The notes: generated by a model from the sequence alone, not told the origin. Shown: positions 32,401-44,595, numbered from the stretch's first letter. The stretch is 64,000 nucleotides of DNA from Heligmosomoides polygyrus polygyrus (GCA_947396885.1 OX377204.1:18793706-18857705), one strand, 5' to 3'. Program-made: numbers and translations.

Positions 32401-32760
32401 TTAGGCTGGGGGCATACCTCCATCGCCGCGATGCCATCGCGGGCTCAGTTCGTGGCCATTCCGCCACTTACGGTCGAATAGTCGAAGGAAACATCGCCGC
32501 AACAGTAGCGGTCGACATGCGCAATGGCTTCCCGCGCCCATCGCTGGCATGTCATACCCTTTCAAGCATAGGGGCATCGATTCCCGCCAAATTCCCCCAT
32601 GCTCAAGCACTGGCCGCTGCCGCTGCTGCTGTTGCTGCCGGGTGTGCCCATGGGCTGCAGCCCTTTAAGTCCAGTTCGCTCCTATCGTGGTGGGACCCAC
32701 GCCCCACCGTAGCGGGAGCTGGGTCGCGGACGAGTCGTCGCGATGTCATACGCCCCGAGG
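32401..32760. mobile_element. Possible fourth foldback, GC-rich
   Basis: GGGGGCATACCTCCATCGCC near 32407 and, in reverse, CGATGTCATACGCCCC near 32738 are partly complementary. The composition (repeated ATCGC/GCGAT words) matches the neighbouring MITEs. The ends are not exact and no target duplication is clear. Confidence 0.3.
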
Positions 32761-32814
32761 ACCCACGAATGCAGCCGCAGTTCTCGGCTGCATTCAGCGG
32801 AAAAGTGCCGCAAT

Positions 32815-32965
32815 GGCAGTGACAAGTCAGTGTTTTATCCTCCCCACAATGTGTGGTACCAAAAAAGTGACCGCAACACAGACATGGAAAGCTTGGTTGG
32901 CCTTGGTGGGACTCGAACGAAGAACTTCGGTATGGGAGCGGCGTCACCTCCAACTGCGCCAGGAT
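32815..32965 (-). mobile_element. SINE 5' half
   Basis: Reverse: CAGTGACAAGTCAGTGTTTT, CTTGGTTGGCCTTGGTGGGA, CTCGAACGAAGAACTTCGGT and CACCTCCAACTGCGCCAGG. The tail half is absent. Confidence 0.75.
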
Positions 32966-33984
32966 ACCTCTTTTGCACTGCTGTCCACACAGATTTCGAT
33001 CTCCTTCGGGCTGCAATACGGAGGACTCTATTCACTGGAAGGCAGAGACGAAATGACATAACGTCTCGGTTTCCTTCACTAAATTGTTTTAAGGCAGGAA
33101 GGAAATAGTATCTACGTTGGCCGTGGCAGAAAAACAAGAAAATCGTCGACAAACTCAGTTTCGTGCCAGAATGTCATTTCAGACGTATGCTGTGGCTTCG
33201 TTTCGTTGGGACTGATTTAATTGTTTTTCGCTGGACTTTTCATTGCACCTTCGATACGCAGTCGACGGGGATCGGTGGCTAACGGGGAATAGTGAACTCC
33301 TGGTTTGCTTCGAATTCGGTCCAGCCGGAGAAGTCTTTTTAAAATACTCCCACAGCTGGGTTTACCTAAACTATGAATAGGACTGCCATCACAGTTTTGT
33401 AATTTAAATTTTGATCTTTTTAATTGATTTTTTATGTTTACCGTTTTCGCGCTGAAATGGACACTTTTAAAATCATATGGACACTCTTCGACTAGCACTA
33501 ATCTTTTGAAATCAACGCAAATCAAAGCTTTCAAATTAAAATGAGATTCCTCTACATTAAGCTAAAGACTTTCCTAAAGGATTAGAAAAAAGTTGTACAA
33601 GGAAAATTTAGTATGATTTCTTTTATGCTTCAAATTACCTACCCAGTAAGTGAGCACATTGCTTGAAATTTCATAAAACTCTCATTTTTTGAGGAAAAAT
33701 AATGGTTTTACTAAGAGAAGAGATTGCGCTACGCCGTCGTCCAAGACGTCGTGATTTGTGTTCTATTGATGGAATTTCACACTTGTAAACTATTCAATAA
33801 AAAGAATTAAAGAACACACATATCCTCACTTTGGTGCTATTTACACGATCAATCAAATAAAAATAGCGACGAGCTTTTTGAATGCATGACGCGATATGAT
33901 CTTCCAATGTGACTGCTGCCTTGTCGCACTAAAAAACGGAGTTCTTTCCAAAAAATAGATTTTTATTCAATTATTTTCAAAGAA
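32966..33984. other. Unique DNA, nothing recognised
   Basis: AT-rich. Short ORFs on both strands, none convincing. Confidence 0.35.
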
Positions 33985-34236
33985 GGGCGCGTGTAGCGCT
34001 GTCGGCGCTTTTATCCCGCCCAGGCCAACCAAGCTCTCCATCCCTCCGGGGTCGGTGAGTTAGTACCAGACTTGTCTGGGAAGGATAGAGCGCTGACTTC
34101 TTCATCGGCTGGCCACCGCAAGTCATTGCATGGCCAAATACGCATTCAAATCGCCTCCACGATATTCCGTAGGAGTAGATTGCGTGGCACATCTCAAAAG
34201 GGATTGAATAACGCCGTCCTTTATCCTTTTATCCTT
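33985..34236 (+). mobile_element. SINE with target duplication and head deletion
   Basis: TSD TTATTTTCAAAGAA at 33971-33984 and 34237-34250. The head GGGCGCGTGTAGCGCTGTCG keeps the A box, but the B-box region is deleted: GCGCTTTTATCCCGCCCAGG joins directly. The body and tail are otherwise close to consensus. This copy probably could not have been transcribed from its own promoter after the deletion. Confidence 0.93.
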
Positions 34237-34944
34237 TTATTTTCAAAGAAAAGTATACCAAATTTTCCTTGGACAAAAATTACCCTAACCATTTTGGAGA
34301 ACCTGCAGATTATCTTGTTGGAAGGCCACTTCGATTTCGAAGAGTTTGCTTCGATTTCAAAAGTGATAGGCTATCTTAGAAGATGGTCCAATTTGATTTG
34401 AAAGTGTTCATTCTGACGTGAAAATGGTATGTATAAGGTGGATATTACTACTGGAATCACTTCTCACGAAAGCTGTGGCTCTTGTACTCAGCCGGCGATT
34501 AGAGTGATGTTGTTGCGGAAACGCCTCTTGCTCCTGAGGTTGCGAGCGGCCACCGGGCGCCGCCGTCATCGGCGACGATTAGACGCCTTCTTCCGTCTCG
34601 TGCGTCGTCGTCGTCGTGTATCTCATTTTGAAGGAATTAGAGTGGCCATCTCACGCCAATCTTCCATTAGGTGTCAGTCGTCCTTCGCCGGCGTGCTACA
34701 CTGGTGACGAAAGGACACCTGCTCACTTCGCGCCACACCTGTCCAAGTTTTGGAACCGCTTGAAGTTTATGCCTTTTGCTGAATGTCCGTTTAGAGAAAA
34801 ATTCAAACAAAAGGTTTAATACATGACTGTTCCATCAGCTTCATTCATACATTAGATTTCCACATCGCAACGGACAGTGTATGGTAGGTTTGGTTGTTCT
34901 TATTTCCATAAAGGATAAAGATTAAAAACGTGAGGAGCACATAG
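34237..34944. other. Unique DNA with a (CGT)n stretch
   Basis: 34601-34618 is a short run of CGTCGT units. An open frame at 34429-34707 is arginine-rich because of it. No family recognised. Confidence 0.3.
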
Positions 34945-34990
34945 AATGCGTGGCGCAAGACTGATTAACGCTTTTCTTTATCATTTATGG
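34945..34990 (+). mobile_element. SINE tail fragment
   Basis: TAGAATGCGTGGCGCAAGAC followed by ATTAACGCTTTTCTTTATC. Only the last ~45 bp are present. Confidence 0.6.
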
Positions 34991-35029
34991 CATCTACATA
35001 CGTCACGGGTTTGCAAATGGAGCAGTCGC

Positions 35030-35290
35030 TAAAATGCGTGGCATCCCTCCTGCACTTAGAATCGACTTATGGTTTATTTCTCCTCCAGGCCAATTATGAC
35101 ACTAATCATTCAAGTATTTCTTCGTCCGAACTTTTGAATATGATGATGCACAAGCTTGTCTATCAGCTTTTCTGTCTATCTTCAAGCAGTTCGTTGGACA
35201 TGCTAAACACGCATTCAGTGAGCCTCCACCATATATTGCATAGGTAGAATGCGTGGCGCACCCGAAAGAAGACTGGTTAACATGCGCTTT
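35030..35290 (+). mobile_element. Old, strongly diverged SINE
   Basis: Forward order holds: GCAGTCGCTAAAATG (head), CTCCTCCAGGCCAATTATGA, GACATGCTAAACACGCATTC, GCCTCCACCATATATTGC and GTAGAATGCGTGGCGCACCC. Confidence 0.65.
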
Positions 35291-35435
35291 TGCGCTATTT
35301 CGTCACAGCTTTTATAGTTGCTAAGGCTTGCTTTAATTTTTGCAACTTTATAAGCAGTTGGCTGACTATTTTCCTAAGAGCTTCTTGCTTTGTAGGAAAC
35401 CGATTAATATTTTGCATTGCGTCAATTATTACCTA

Positions 35436-35668
35436 TTTGGGATGCGCCACGCATTCTAATCCACAAGAAATCGCCAAGGCAGTTCGACCTGCGCTGTGTT
35501 GTGAATTGCGGTAGCCAACCGATGAAGGAGTCAGCGTGTTATCCTTCTCAGGTAAGTCTTGCAAAAATTAAGCGGTAATACAGAGACGGAATGCTTGTTT
35601 GGTCTGGGCAGGACCCGAACTTCATCGTCAGCCAGCGCCTCCTGCGACTGCGATACCATGCCCATTCC
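35436..35668 (-). mobile_element. SINE, moderately diverged
   Basis: Reverse: TTGGGATGCGCCACGCATTC, TGCGGTAGCCAACCGATGAA, TTTGGTCTGGGCAGGACCCG and GCCAGCGCCTCCTGCGACTG. Confidence 0.82.
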
Positions 35669-36231
35669 ACAGAATAGCTGAGACAATTAAAGCAATGGCC
35701 TATCAGCGGACGCCAGTATGCCAATCGGCGCAGCGTTTCTATAGAAGTCACCACCCCACATACTGTGACGCCTTCTGCGCAGTGACTAGGTGAACAACCG
35801 GTGCAAGAAGTTTTCCGGCATGTCGCTGTCTCCATCGCACGCTGCAGAATTCGACCGCGAGCGGTGATCCGTTAGTTTCCCGTTGTTTTCGTCGCGTACT
35901 CGACCATTTCACTGATGCAGTTAGTTCGCGACCCCGCCCCGTAGCGGCGCTTCTGCTGACGGCAGCAGTTCGTTGCATAGACGTACAAGTTGTTTGAATA
36001 TTCGCAGGAAGCTCTTTTGTCAAAGACGTGCTGACGCCTACCCTCCTGCGCGTGGATTTCCAGAGCTCTGTTTTGTGTTGACTTGGTCCAGTTCTTCTGC
36101 TACTACGCCCCAGCTGTCCATTTTGTGAATTCCTCTCGTTTCCGTCAATCCTTGCCACGCGTTCTGCTTGTTCGGACGTCGAAGTCAAGTTTCTGGGCTA
36201 GGCTCTACAACTAGGCTCTACAGCGTATCCT
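35669..36231. other. Unique DNA, open but unrecognised minus-strand frames
   Basis: Three overlapping minus-strand frames are open in 35750-36190. The longest is Ser/Arg/Thr-rich with no domain. None can be preferred. Confidence 0.25.
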
Positions 36232-36513
36232 GGGGGTAGCGCAGTCGGAGGTGCGCCTGCTTTCGCGTGCAGCCGATTCCAGGTTCATTGTTCGGATTTT
36301 CCGGTTAGGCTTTCATCCCTTCGGTGAATTAGCATCAGATTCGTCTGGGAAAGATAAAGCGCTGACTTCTCCATCGGGTAGTCACCGCAAATCATTGTTT
36401 AGGCCAAATATACGTTCAAATTCCATCCACAGCATCCAGTTGAAGTAGAATGCGCCGCGCTTCCCAAAAGGGATTGAATAAAGCCGTTTCTTTCATCCCT
36501 TGTCCTTTTAGTG
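36232..36513 (+). mobile_element. Full-span SINE
   Basis: Head GGGGGTAGCGCAGTCGGAGG, B box TTCATTGTTCGGATTTTCCG, GGGATTGAATAAAGCCGTTT and a tail CCCTTGTCCTTTTA. A short deletion follows the B box. Confidence 0.88.
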
Positions 36514-37062
36514 TAGCAGAAACATGACTGCTTGGAGGACCTGAAGTATTGCTTCAAATTCCTACTGAACGTGTGTCGAAATTGAAATCTTCGAGCTTCA
36601 CATTTGTTTATTTATTTGTTATATACGTCCTAGGAGACGCTCAAAACAGCTCAAAACCTTGAAGTATCGGCTCCATATAATTGCGGTTTGAGCGCAACGT
36701 CGGTGAACGCTAAAACAGCAGGGGTTCTTTTCCCTTTCCTCTGAAGCTGACCAGTTCCTAGCATCTAGAGCTCTCCTCAACTAGAAGAGCATCTCCACTT
36801 TTCTAGCTCTACTACATTCGACTTTTGTAATCGTCAGATGTAACGCCCTCGAAAAATTGCGTCGCTTTGTGCATCCACTCTGTTTTTGGTTCTACATAAT
36901 CTCATCGTGTAGGCCTATGCTAATTTACTATCGAACCGAGATATCGTTCAGGTAGAATGGGGGCACACTCCAAACAGGTATGGATCAATGCCGAATTTTA
37001 CCTCTCTGAGACATGCTTAAATCTTGAAGTTGAATTCTTTGTGTTGTGTGCAGATGTCAAAC
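36514..37062. other. Unique DNA, nothing recognised
   Basis: A short TTTATTTATTTG run at 36605. No gene found. Confidence 0.35.
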
Positions 37063-37360
37063 CGCTTGTGCAGTAGCACAGTCGGACGAGGTGCCTACTG
37101 ATACGTGCACTCTGAATCGGCGGTCTCGGTTCGGGCACCATACAAGCCAACCAGGCCTTCATTCCCTTCTGGGTCGGTGAATTGCTACCAGACTTCTCTG
37201 GGAAGGATAAAACACTGACTTGCTCATCGGACGACAACCGCAAGTCATTATTTAGGCTGAATACACTTTCATTCGCCTTCTGAATCTCATCTCGAAGAAG
37301 TGGCGTGCCTAGCGATTCCCACAAAGGGATTGAATAATATCGTGCTTTATCTTCTTATCA
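37063..37360 (+). mobile_element. Full-span SINE
   Basis: Head GCAGTAGCACAGTCGGACGA, AAGCCAACCAGGCCTTCATT, GGGAAGGATAAAACACTGAC and GGGATTGAATAATATCGTGC, tail TTTATCTTCTTATC. Confidence 0.88.
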
Positions 37361-37589
37361 CTTGTAGCTTTCACTGCTTTGCGTTTTTTAGGCCCAATTC
37401 TTTGTCCTTGTTATTATTGTTATTTTCAGCCAACACTGTATCAGCATTTTGCATTCCGGATCTCTCCAAGGCAGGAGCGGCAGCTCTGTGATTGCAGTTT
37501 GCGTCTCTTCTTCCACACTTCTCTTCTCGTGGAGATTGATATTACATATGCAGACAGTCAAATCAAGCTGTTGCCCTCCTCCTTAGTTA

Positions 37590-37915
37590 GGATGAAGAAT
37601 AAAGGAAGGCGTTAATGATTCTGTTTTGGGCTGCTCCACGGAATCCACTTCTACGTGATATCGTGGAAGCAATTTGAATTCGTATTCCGCCTATATGGTG
37701 AAGTATGGATTCAAATTTCCTAGTGATGGCCAGCCGATGGAGAAGCCAGTGCTTTTTCCTTACCAATTAAATTAAATTAAATTAAATTAAACGGTACCAA
37801 TTTAACGATTTGAAACGCTTGGTTAGCAAGGGCGGGAAATTTCAACCGTGAACTTAGACTGGGGAAGGTACATACAACAGCCGGCACCTTTTCGGAGTGC
37901 GCTACAACGCGCCCT
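37590..37915 (-). mobile_element. SINE with an (AATTA)n expansion
   Basis: Reverse: AATAAAGGAAGGCGTTAATG to GGAGTGCGCTACAACGCGCC. At 37767-37791 an AATTA repeat (five units) replaces the part normally reading ATCCTTCCCAGACAAGTCTG, so a microsatellite grew inside the SINE. Confidence 0.88.
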
Positions 37916-39510
37916 TGACTACGACAGATTTATAGGTAGGATTTTTATGGAAACTATGTAAGAAGCAAACTATGTAAGAATGTAAAACTGGATTTCCCTC
38001 TGAACTCTATTTTTTATGAATTAAAAGCGTTAAGGAGCCTTCAAGCAGTTCAATCGCTTATTAATATCATTGATCTAGCGGAGCGATTATGCTATCAAAA
38101 CCTCTCGTCGGTTCATCGCTGCTCTTTCCCTCTGCTTCGACCTTTATTGAGACTCTGCTGCAAGGATTAGCTCCAGTAATTTCTGGCTAATTCCGACCTT
38201 AATTGAATTCGTTGAACATGTATTGCCATTGCAATCTCTGCGGGGATCCCTTTCAGACCTATGCACTGACTTAAGCACCAACATTCGGCTTCTACCTCGA
38301 TGTTCAACTCCTTTTCCACTGCAGAGGCATATGCTCCGACACGACCCAGCATCCAAGTGTGGCCAATGCGTCCGCAAACCAACTTACCAGCTTTGTGCAT
38401 GTGCGTGCAAATTCTATCATAATGATGACGCCAGTCAGATGACGAGCACGAATCGTAGCGGAAAAACGTCTTCTGAACGTAGGAGAAGGAGCTGTTCGCA
38501 TTATCCTTTCTAGAAATAATCGCCACTCACGGAGGGAGGGAGCGTTGGTCTGTGGCCGGGTTCATCAACAATCAAACCCGTGGGTATAAAGGGTATGTAG
38601 GGATAAGGTGAGAGTCAAGAAGAGATAAGGTAAGAGTCAGAGACGCAGGCTTCACGTGGGTATCTCTTCCATCTATACCCCCGGGCTAGTCGTTGATGAA
38701 TCCGGCCCCTGGACACACCTCGAACCTTTACTCAGTTCCCGGCTCATGCGAGAGCTGATTTGTACTCCAACTGCGTTACAAGCGCCCACACTATACGACC
38801 TAATCAGGCAGCTAGAGGACTTCTCTAAGAGACGATTCCTATGATAAGATTACAGATATTGATTACATATATTGTAGTATTAATACGCAAAAACGAACTG
38901 CACTCTAAAAGATCTTAGACTGTGACCGTTAGTTCGTTAGCTGACCGTCTGACTTCTGACCGTTACCATCTCATCGATCGATAGTGATCAATAAACACGC
39001 TTAATTTTTCGCAAAGCTTGTCCAAAAAATCATCTTAATTCATATTTCCCTCCTTCAACCTCAAACAGCTACCCTTATCGATCCATCACAATTGACCAAT
39101 CGATATCGATTAGTTATTACAAAACGAATGAAACCTGTTCACCGGTCATAGTATTTGACCGTTAGCTCCTATATTCACAGAACGATATTCTTCAGTAGTC
39201 GAACACTGGAATTTAGCTTCTGAAACGGAGATCTATCTGGATTAGGTTTCGATGACCGTTTTGACCTTAATAGGACCGCTCGCCTTCTTCAGGCAGACGA
39301 ACTTATAGTTACACAGTTGCATAGCACTGTAGCGACTTGAGCTTGTTTCTTTGCTATGCCTTAAGAAAAATTTCAATGTATTAGTTTTTCTTTAAAGATA
39401 AAAATTTATAAACTTATTACACTTGTTGGGGTATGTAAACTAAAAAATTTCAAAGAAAGTTGTACCAAATTTTCCTGTGGGGAAAAATTATTCTAGCCAC
39501 CTTATTGAGT
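37916..39510. other. Unique DNA, weak SINE-like trace
   Basis: CTCATGCGAGAGCTGATTTG ... CCAACTGCGTTACAAGCGCC near 38742-38788 may be a very old reverse SINE head. Repeated GATCGAT/CGATATCGATT words around 38970-39110 resemble those near 25600. No gene found. Confidence 0.3.
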
Positions 39511-39519
39511 TTGTTGCGG

Positions 39520-40545
39520 CCAATGTCTTGCGATACTAGGAAGAACTTTGTGACGGTGTGTATGTACGTGGTCGATCGTGCTGAATCCCCTCCGAAATCC
39601 TGCTTGTTCGCATGGCTATCCTTCGTCCAGCGCTAAGTTGATCCTATTCAGGATGACTCGAGTGAACAGCTTGTAGACTACGGACAGCAGTGAGATCGGG
39701 CGATAGTTCAATGTCGTGCACGTCTCCCTTCTTGTACAGCAAGGTCCCGCTGGTCTTCCACTGGGATGGAACCTTGCACTCCGACAGGTAGCGCGTGAAG
39801 AGCCGCGCCAGGGTGTTGATGGCGGTAGGTTTTTCAGGTGTTCGGATCTGATCCTGTCGGGACCAGGTGCTGTACGTTTCTTCATCGAAGATGTGGCGTG
39901 TCGAATCTCGGAAAGGAGAACAAAGTGGACGTCGCATCCATTTCGTGGAAGACGGCATGGAGGTAGATGGAAGTGGAAATCGGAGAGATCGAAGTAGACG
40001 TCATGGAGTTCCTGCGGGCATTGCTGATGCTCAACCCTGCCTCTGCTGCTTCAGCCAACACTTTCGCCCTTCTCTTCTTGAGATCCTCCTTTGTCGCCGT
40101 TCTGCACAGCTTCGTAAGCTCGGACGTCAGTTGGTAGTTGCTTGACGCTCGTGCTACTCCACGCTGGCGTATCAGCTCGAGAGTTTCCGGAGACAGACGT
40201 CTCTTGGTGGTCTTCAAGCTCTCGGCTCCCTTAACACTATAGCAGAGATGGTGCACGAAGCGGTCGTATTCCTCGTCAACGTTGTCCATGACGGTATCTT
40301 CCCAAGGGCCGGCAAGAGAGATGTACATGTCCCAGCTGATGGTCGTTCTGGGACACCTCTTCTTGAACGTTGCGGCCTTCCCTCCTTGACGCGAAAAGCG
40401 GAAGCTCGCGCGAATTAGGCGGTGATCCGATCCCATGTAGAACTTGGAAGCAACGGAAACGTCGGTCAGGCAATACTTACTGCTGAGGATGATGTGGTCG
40501 ATCTCGTTGTGGAACTGGCCACCGTGCAATTTCCAGGTCTACCAT
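39520..40545 (-). pseudogene. RTE-type retrotransposon fragment (endonuclease end and RT)
   Basis: Minus strand. 40529-39882 encodes the end of an apurinic-type endonuclease (HNEIDHIILSSKYCLTDVSV, then MGSDHRLIRASFRFSR; the S-D-H is the catalytic block) and a linker. Further on, in several frames, come RT motifs: APGPDRIRSEHLKN, SECKVPSQWKTSGTLLYKKG, LNYRPISLLSVVYKLFTRVI and EQAGFRRGFSTIDHVHT. This order (EN, then RT blocks 1-3) is that of RTE-clade LINEs. At least three frame changes and truncation at both ends mark it as dead. The other RTE remnant at 14780 covers a different, more C-terminal part. Confidence 0.88.
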
Positions 40546-42179
40546 AGATAAGGAGAATTCTGAAAATGCGGGTATCCGTAGATCCATGGATGACCTTGGT
40601 CATTGCTTTGGGGTTAGATGAGCTTAGGAAGTAGTGTTCGAACTAGAGATGGTCTACTAAAAATCACTTTATCTCGCCCAAAAACCAGACTGTATGCCAA
40701 CACTTTCAAGTTTAGAGCAGGAAGTGCGTATCTAAAGCTCACGAAAAATATGCCCGATGCTTTATCAATAAACCAATTCAAGCGCTTTGCTAGCCGAGCA
40801 TTATTTTGATGTGACGTTTCTTAAGATAATTCAATAAGTAATACCGACTACCTTTCCCGAATTGGTTCGTTCTTGTGTGCTAATCTGCGTTTTCTTGAAT
40901 TACTTCCTTGTTGTTGGCTTGTTTTTTCTCACATTTGCCTTTTGCAGATGTAATAAACTGGTAACTGTAACTGTGTAGATGTTAGAAGGTCAAAATTGGA
41001 GTACCTTTTTGATTTCTTGATGCGCTGAACTACAATAACTGATTTCGGGAAATGAGCTGGTTCCAAATTCATAAACGTGAACCGTTCTGATTCTGTACAG
41101 CCCCAGAGGTCGATGTCTCCACATTGTCTTACTGTTTCCTTGATTCTAGTCTGTTCAGCAGCGGTTTGCCTGGTTCTCAATTTCCTTAGGGCAAACTCGT
41201 TTTAAATGGGCTATGTTTAGCAACAAACTGTGCAATGAGATAAACATCGATTCCGAGGTAAGCTCAAGGCCAATCAACGAACAAATTCAATATTTTCTGC
41301 TCTGCTTTTTCTCCTCAAATGGATTGAAAATAAAATTTTAAGCGTTCCTTTACTTGCATAAGGTCGCCCTACACCCTGGCATAATTATACATTCCATTTT
41401 CCGTCTGAGAAGTTTGGAACGAAGGTAGAACCACTAGCCCTCACATATCGTCCAAAATTTCTAACCCCAGACTCAGTTAGCTTTCAATTCATGAAAGCCT
41501 TGACCGATTTTTCCGATTCGGTTTCTTCAATCCGCCTGTTTTCCTCTGGGAGCGATTTCTATACGAGAGGTGGGTCATCTAAAGCTTCTGGCAAGTACAA
41601 AGGGTAATCGTAGGATGTTTTCGGCTAGCGACTGTCAAAGCGGTGAGAATGGGGTGCCTGTCGAGTTGGTGAGAGGGACGGCCAGCCAGCCAGCCAGCCG
41701 TCCGTCCGGCCTCGCGCGGTCATCGGGGGCACATTCATCGCCGTCCGTCGAATTCCCTATGCAGATTGTGGCAGCACTTCTCAATGCGCTTCTGATGATT
41801 ACGACCGTCATTATTGACTCTTCACACAGCCGGAGAGAGGGAGAGCAACAGCCGCGACGCCAACATCTCGACACCCCGTTCTCCGGCGCTCCCATATCCG
41901 GAGCCACTTAACGCCATCTTAAGTGCTGCTCGTTGGCGTCAGTCACTGCGCTGTCGTTCCGTTCGTAATTACTCATTTTAATATTTCTATAGAAATTATC
42001 CTTTTATAAAATTTTCATATTTTTATATGTGTCATATTAATTCCATTTTTTATTCATTTTTAATTTTTTATTCGTCATGTATGGGGCGAGTAACGAAGTA
42101 ATGTTCGTGTCCATGATATGTTTATCGAATCCTGAATGAACAGTGACTTAATTTCTGTCTAGTTGGAAGCAGTAAAACC
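40546..42179. other. Unique DNA; CCAG-type simple repeat
   Basis: A short (CCAG)n and (CCGT)n stretch lies at 41680-41708 in a GC-rich patch 41560-41930, with open frames on both strands. I recognise no protein. The rest is AT-rich. Confidence 0.3.
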
Positions 42180-42320
42180 CTAACATATCTGACCATGTCT
42201 TAGTCTCCGCAAACCACTTCGTAGGCCAAATACGCATTCAAATTGCTTCCGCGATATACTATGAAAGTAGTATGTATGGCGCATTCCAACCGGAAAATGA
42301 TAAAGGCACTCTTTTAAGCT
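42180..42320 (+). mobile_element. SINE 3' half
   Basis: AGGCCAAATACGCATTCAAA, TTGCTTCCGCGATATACTAT and AGTATGTATGGCGCATTCCA. The head is missing. Confidence 0.75.
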
Positions 42321-43575
42321 TCTTACCTATTAGATCTAGGCCGCAAAAACGTTAGAGTTATCTCTTCTGCATGCGTTCATTTGGGTCATTGGTTTACCTT
42401 CTTTTGGGGAAGCGCTTAATTGAGGCTTAAATCAAGAATTATACCAACGCAGACCATTTTTGCAAAAAAATTGCTCGGCTTTTCAATTCCATTGTTTTGG
42501 TCATTTATTTGGCCTTACGCAGACTATTTTTTGGAGCTTGTGTAACGCGATTGAGCAAGGCTTTGACGAGAATGGCTCTGTTAACTAATAAGAAAACTTA
42601 ATTAAGTATGAAATAAATTTACAGTTAACTGCAAGTGAATGCAGATCCTCTAAAACACTGGTAGCAGTCAACATAGTCGGTTACTAGTTCACGCGAGATA
42701 TTGGCTGGGCAGTGTTCCTTCTAAAATTCAACGATTTTTTTATAACGAAGTTGTAAGCATAAGCACAGCTTTGGTAAGAACAACTCTTAAAGCTGATAGC
42801 ATGTCTTCACGTGAGCGCAAATCCCTCTTCCGACTGAGTTAATTTTTCATTAACTGAAGCGATGAGTTGTTATAAATATGCTGACACTGTTTTGGATTCT
42901 TTAAAAAATCTAGGGTTCCACGAAATTACTGTTGTTCGAAGTTCCACGTTCTATACGTAGAAAACTTTCAGACTTTCCTAACACTTGAAAACATCTACCG
43001 AAAAATGCGATGGATTCAATTTCCATGCTTTTTTAAATATGCACTTTCATAGGATTTCATAGCTAGTTAAAAATTGAAGCACTTGCGCTGTTTAGGCTTC
43101 TTGAAGTGAAGTCTGATGACCGTTTTTTAGATAATGTAGAGGTTTCTGAATCTGCCTGCAACGTTCTGCTACATTCACGCTAAGCGGTTTGCTTATGCAG
43201 TTTATCCTTATCCCTTTTCAATTTTTACTTGATTTTGGAGCGATTGTTATAGAGCTAGTAAGCTTTTTTAAGAGCAGCTAGTTTTATATAAAACTCGTGC
43301 TCAAGGTGAAGTTCGAACCAGTACGCTCGAGGAAGCAGAAGGTATGGATTTGATCACCGCATAATGCGTCCGTTTCAATGCTGACCCTTCTTCGGGCTTG
43401 CATTGGGACGCCTACTCGTACTGAACGTGCACACAAATTTTAGCAGCTTATTGCACTTTTGGCGAAAAATTAAGCTGTGTAAGCATTTTTCGCCACAAGT
43501 CACAACGGAACACCCTTGCGAAAATTACTCCCACACAAAAAAATATTGTTATTAATCGTCGTTATTGTTTTCACA
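42321..43575. other. AT-rich unique DNA
   Basis: No gene. At 43380-43410 the minus strand reads CGAAGAAGGGTCAGCATTGAAACGG, faintly like the Penelope-type motif at 2058, but with nothing else to support an element. Confidence 0.3.
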
Positions 43576-43857
43576 GGGCGCGTGTAACGCAGTCGGAGGA
43601 GGCGCCGACTGTCGCATGCACCCGACACAAGGTTCCTGGTTCGGATTTCCCGCCTAGGCCAACCAAGCCTTCCATCCTTCCGGGGTCGGCGAATTGGTGC
43701 CAGACTTGTCTGGGAAGGATAAAGCGCTGACTTGTTTATCGGCTGGCCACCTCAAGTGTGGCCAAATACGCATTCAAATCGTCTTCACAACAGAAGTAGA
43801 ATGCGTGGCGCATCCCAAAAAGTATTGAGTAAAGCCGTTCCTTATCCTTTATTATCC
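43576..43857 (+). mobile_element. Full-length SINE with perfect 14-bp target duplication
   Basis: TSD TTATTGTTTTCACA at 43562-43575 and 43858-43871 is exact. Head GGGCGCGTGTAACGCAGTCG (A box), AAGGTTCCTGGTTCGGATTT (B box), tail CCTTATCCTTTATTATCC. With 22215 and 28947 this is a good copy for building the consensus. Confidence 0.96.
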
Positions 43858-43984
43858 TTATTGTTTTCACAAAAATATATGCTTGTTGTACTAGTCCGTT
43901 GTGTGCCAAAGAAAGTTTTTATGATTTACCTTATAACGCGGCATGAAGTTTCGATGTGATCCTCATCTTTAAAGGCCCAGTCTA

Positions 43985-44244
43985 AAGAATAAAGGATAAA
44001 GGACAGCGTAATTCAATCCCCTTTTGGGATGCGCCACGCATTCTACTTCTATGGGATGTCGTGGAGGCGAGTTGAGTGCGTATTTGGCCATACAATGACT
44101 TGCGGTGGCCAGCCGATGAACAAGCAGTGCTTTATCCTTCCCAGACAAGTCTGGTACCAATTCGCCGACCCAGGAGGGATGGAAGGCTTGGTTGACCTGG
44201 GCAGGAAATCCGAACCAGTAACCTGCTGCGCTCCACGCGCCCAT
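43985..44244 (-). mobile_element. SINE with target duplication, head shortened
   Basis: TSD GCCCAGTCTA at 43975-43984 and 44245-44254. The body is close to consensus. In the head ACCAGTAACCTG joins directly to CTGCGCTCCACGCGCC, so the interval between the B and A boxes is deleted. Confidence 0.92.
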
Positions 44245-44465
44245 GCCCAGTCTACCGAAAGTAATCTGGCACTTTAGTTTGGTATGGTAATTAGGGCATG
44301 AACGAATGCTTATAAATTTGTAATAAATCTTTTTTGTGAAAACTCACGCCAGATATAGCGTCAGGTTTTGAGGAAAAAGACGAATTCATTGTTCCTGGGT
44401 TACGTTTGTTTACGTTTATTCTGGACCCAACAGGTCCTCTAATTTTTTCTAGAAGAGCTTATTAA

Positions 44466-44595
44466 GGCGCCAGACACTCTACTGAATACCGCCTTTTGGG
44501 ATGTTCCACGCATTTTACTCCTACGGGATGTCGCGGTAGCTTGAATGCGTATCTGGCCATACTAAAAAGCGGTATTCAGTAGAGTGTCTGGCGCC
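44466..44595. repeat. 27-bp perfect inverted repeat spanning a SINE boundary
   Basis: GGCGCCAGACACTCTACTGA (44466, arm to 44492) recurs as an exact complement at 44569-44595. The left arm is mostly non-SINE flank at the 3' edge of a SINE copy. The right arm lies inside that SINE within a ~70-bp foreign stretch. This looks like a short templated inversion of flank into the element. Confidence 0.9.

Noticed and set aside
43380..43410. Third Penelope-like motif on the minus strand
   Set aside because: Only a loose ~25-bp resemblance with no coding or structural support.
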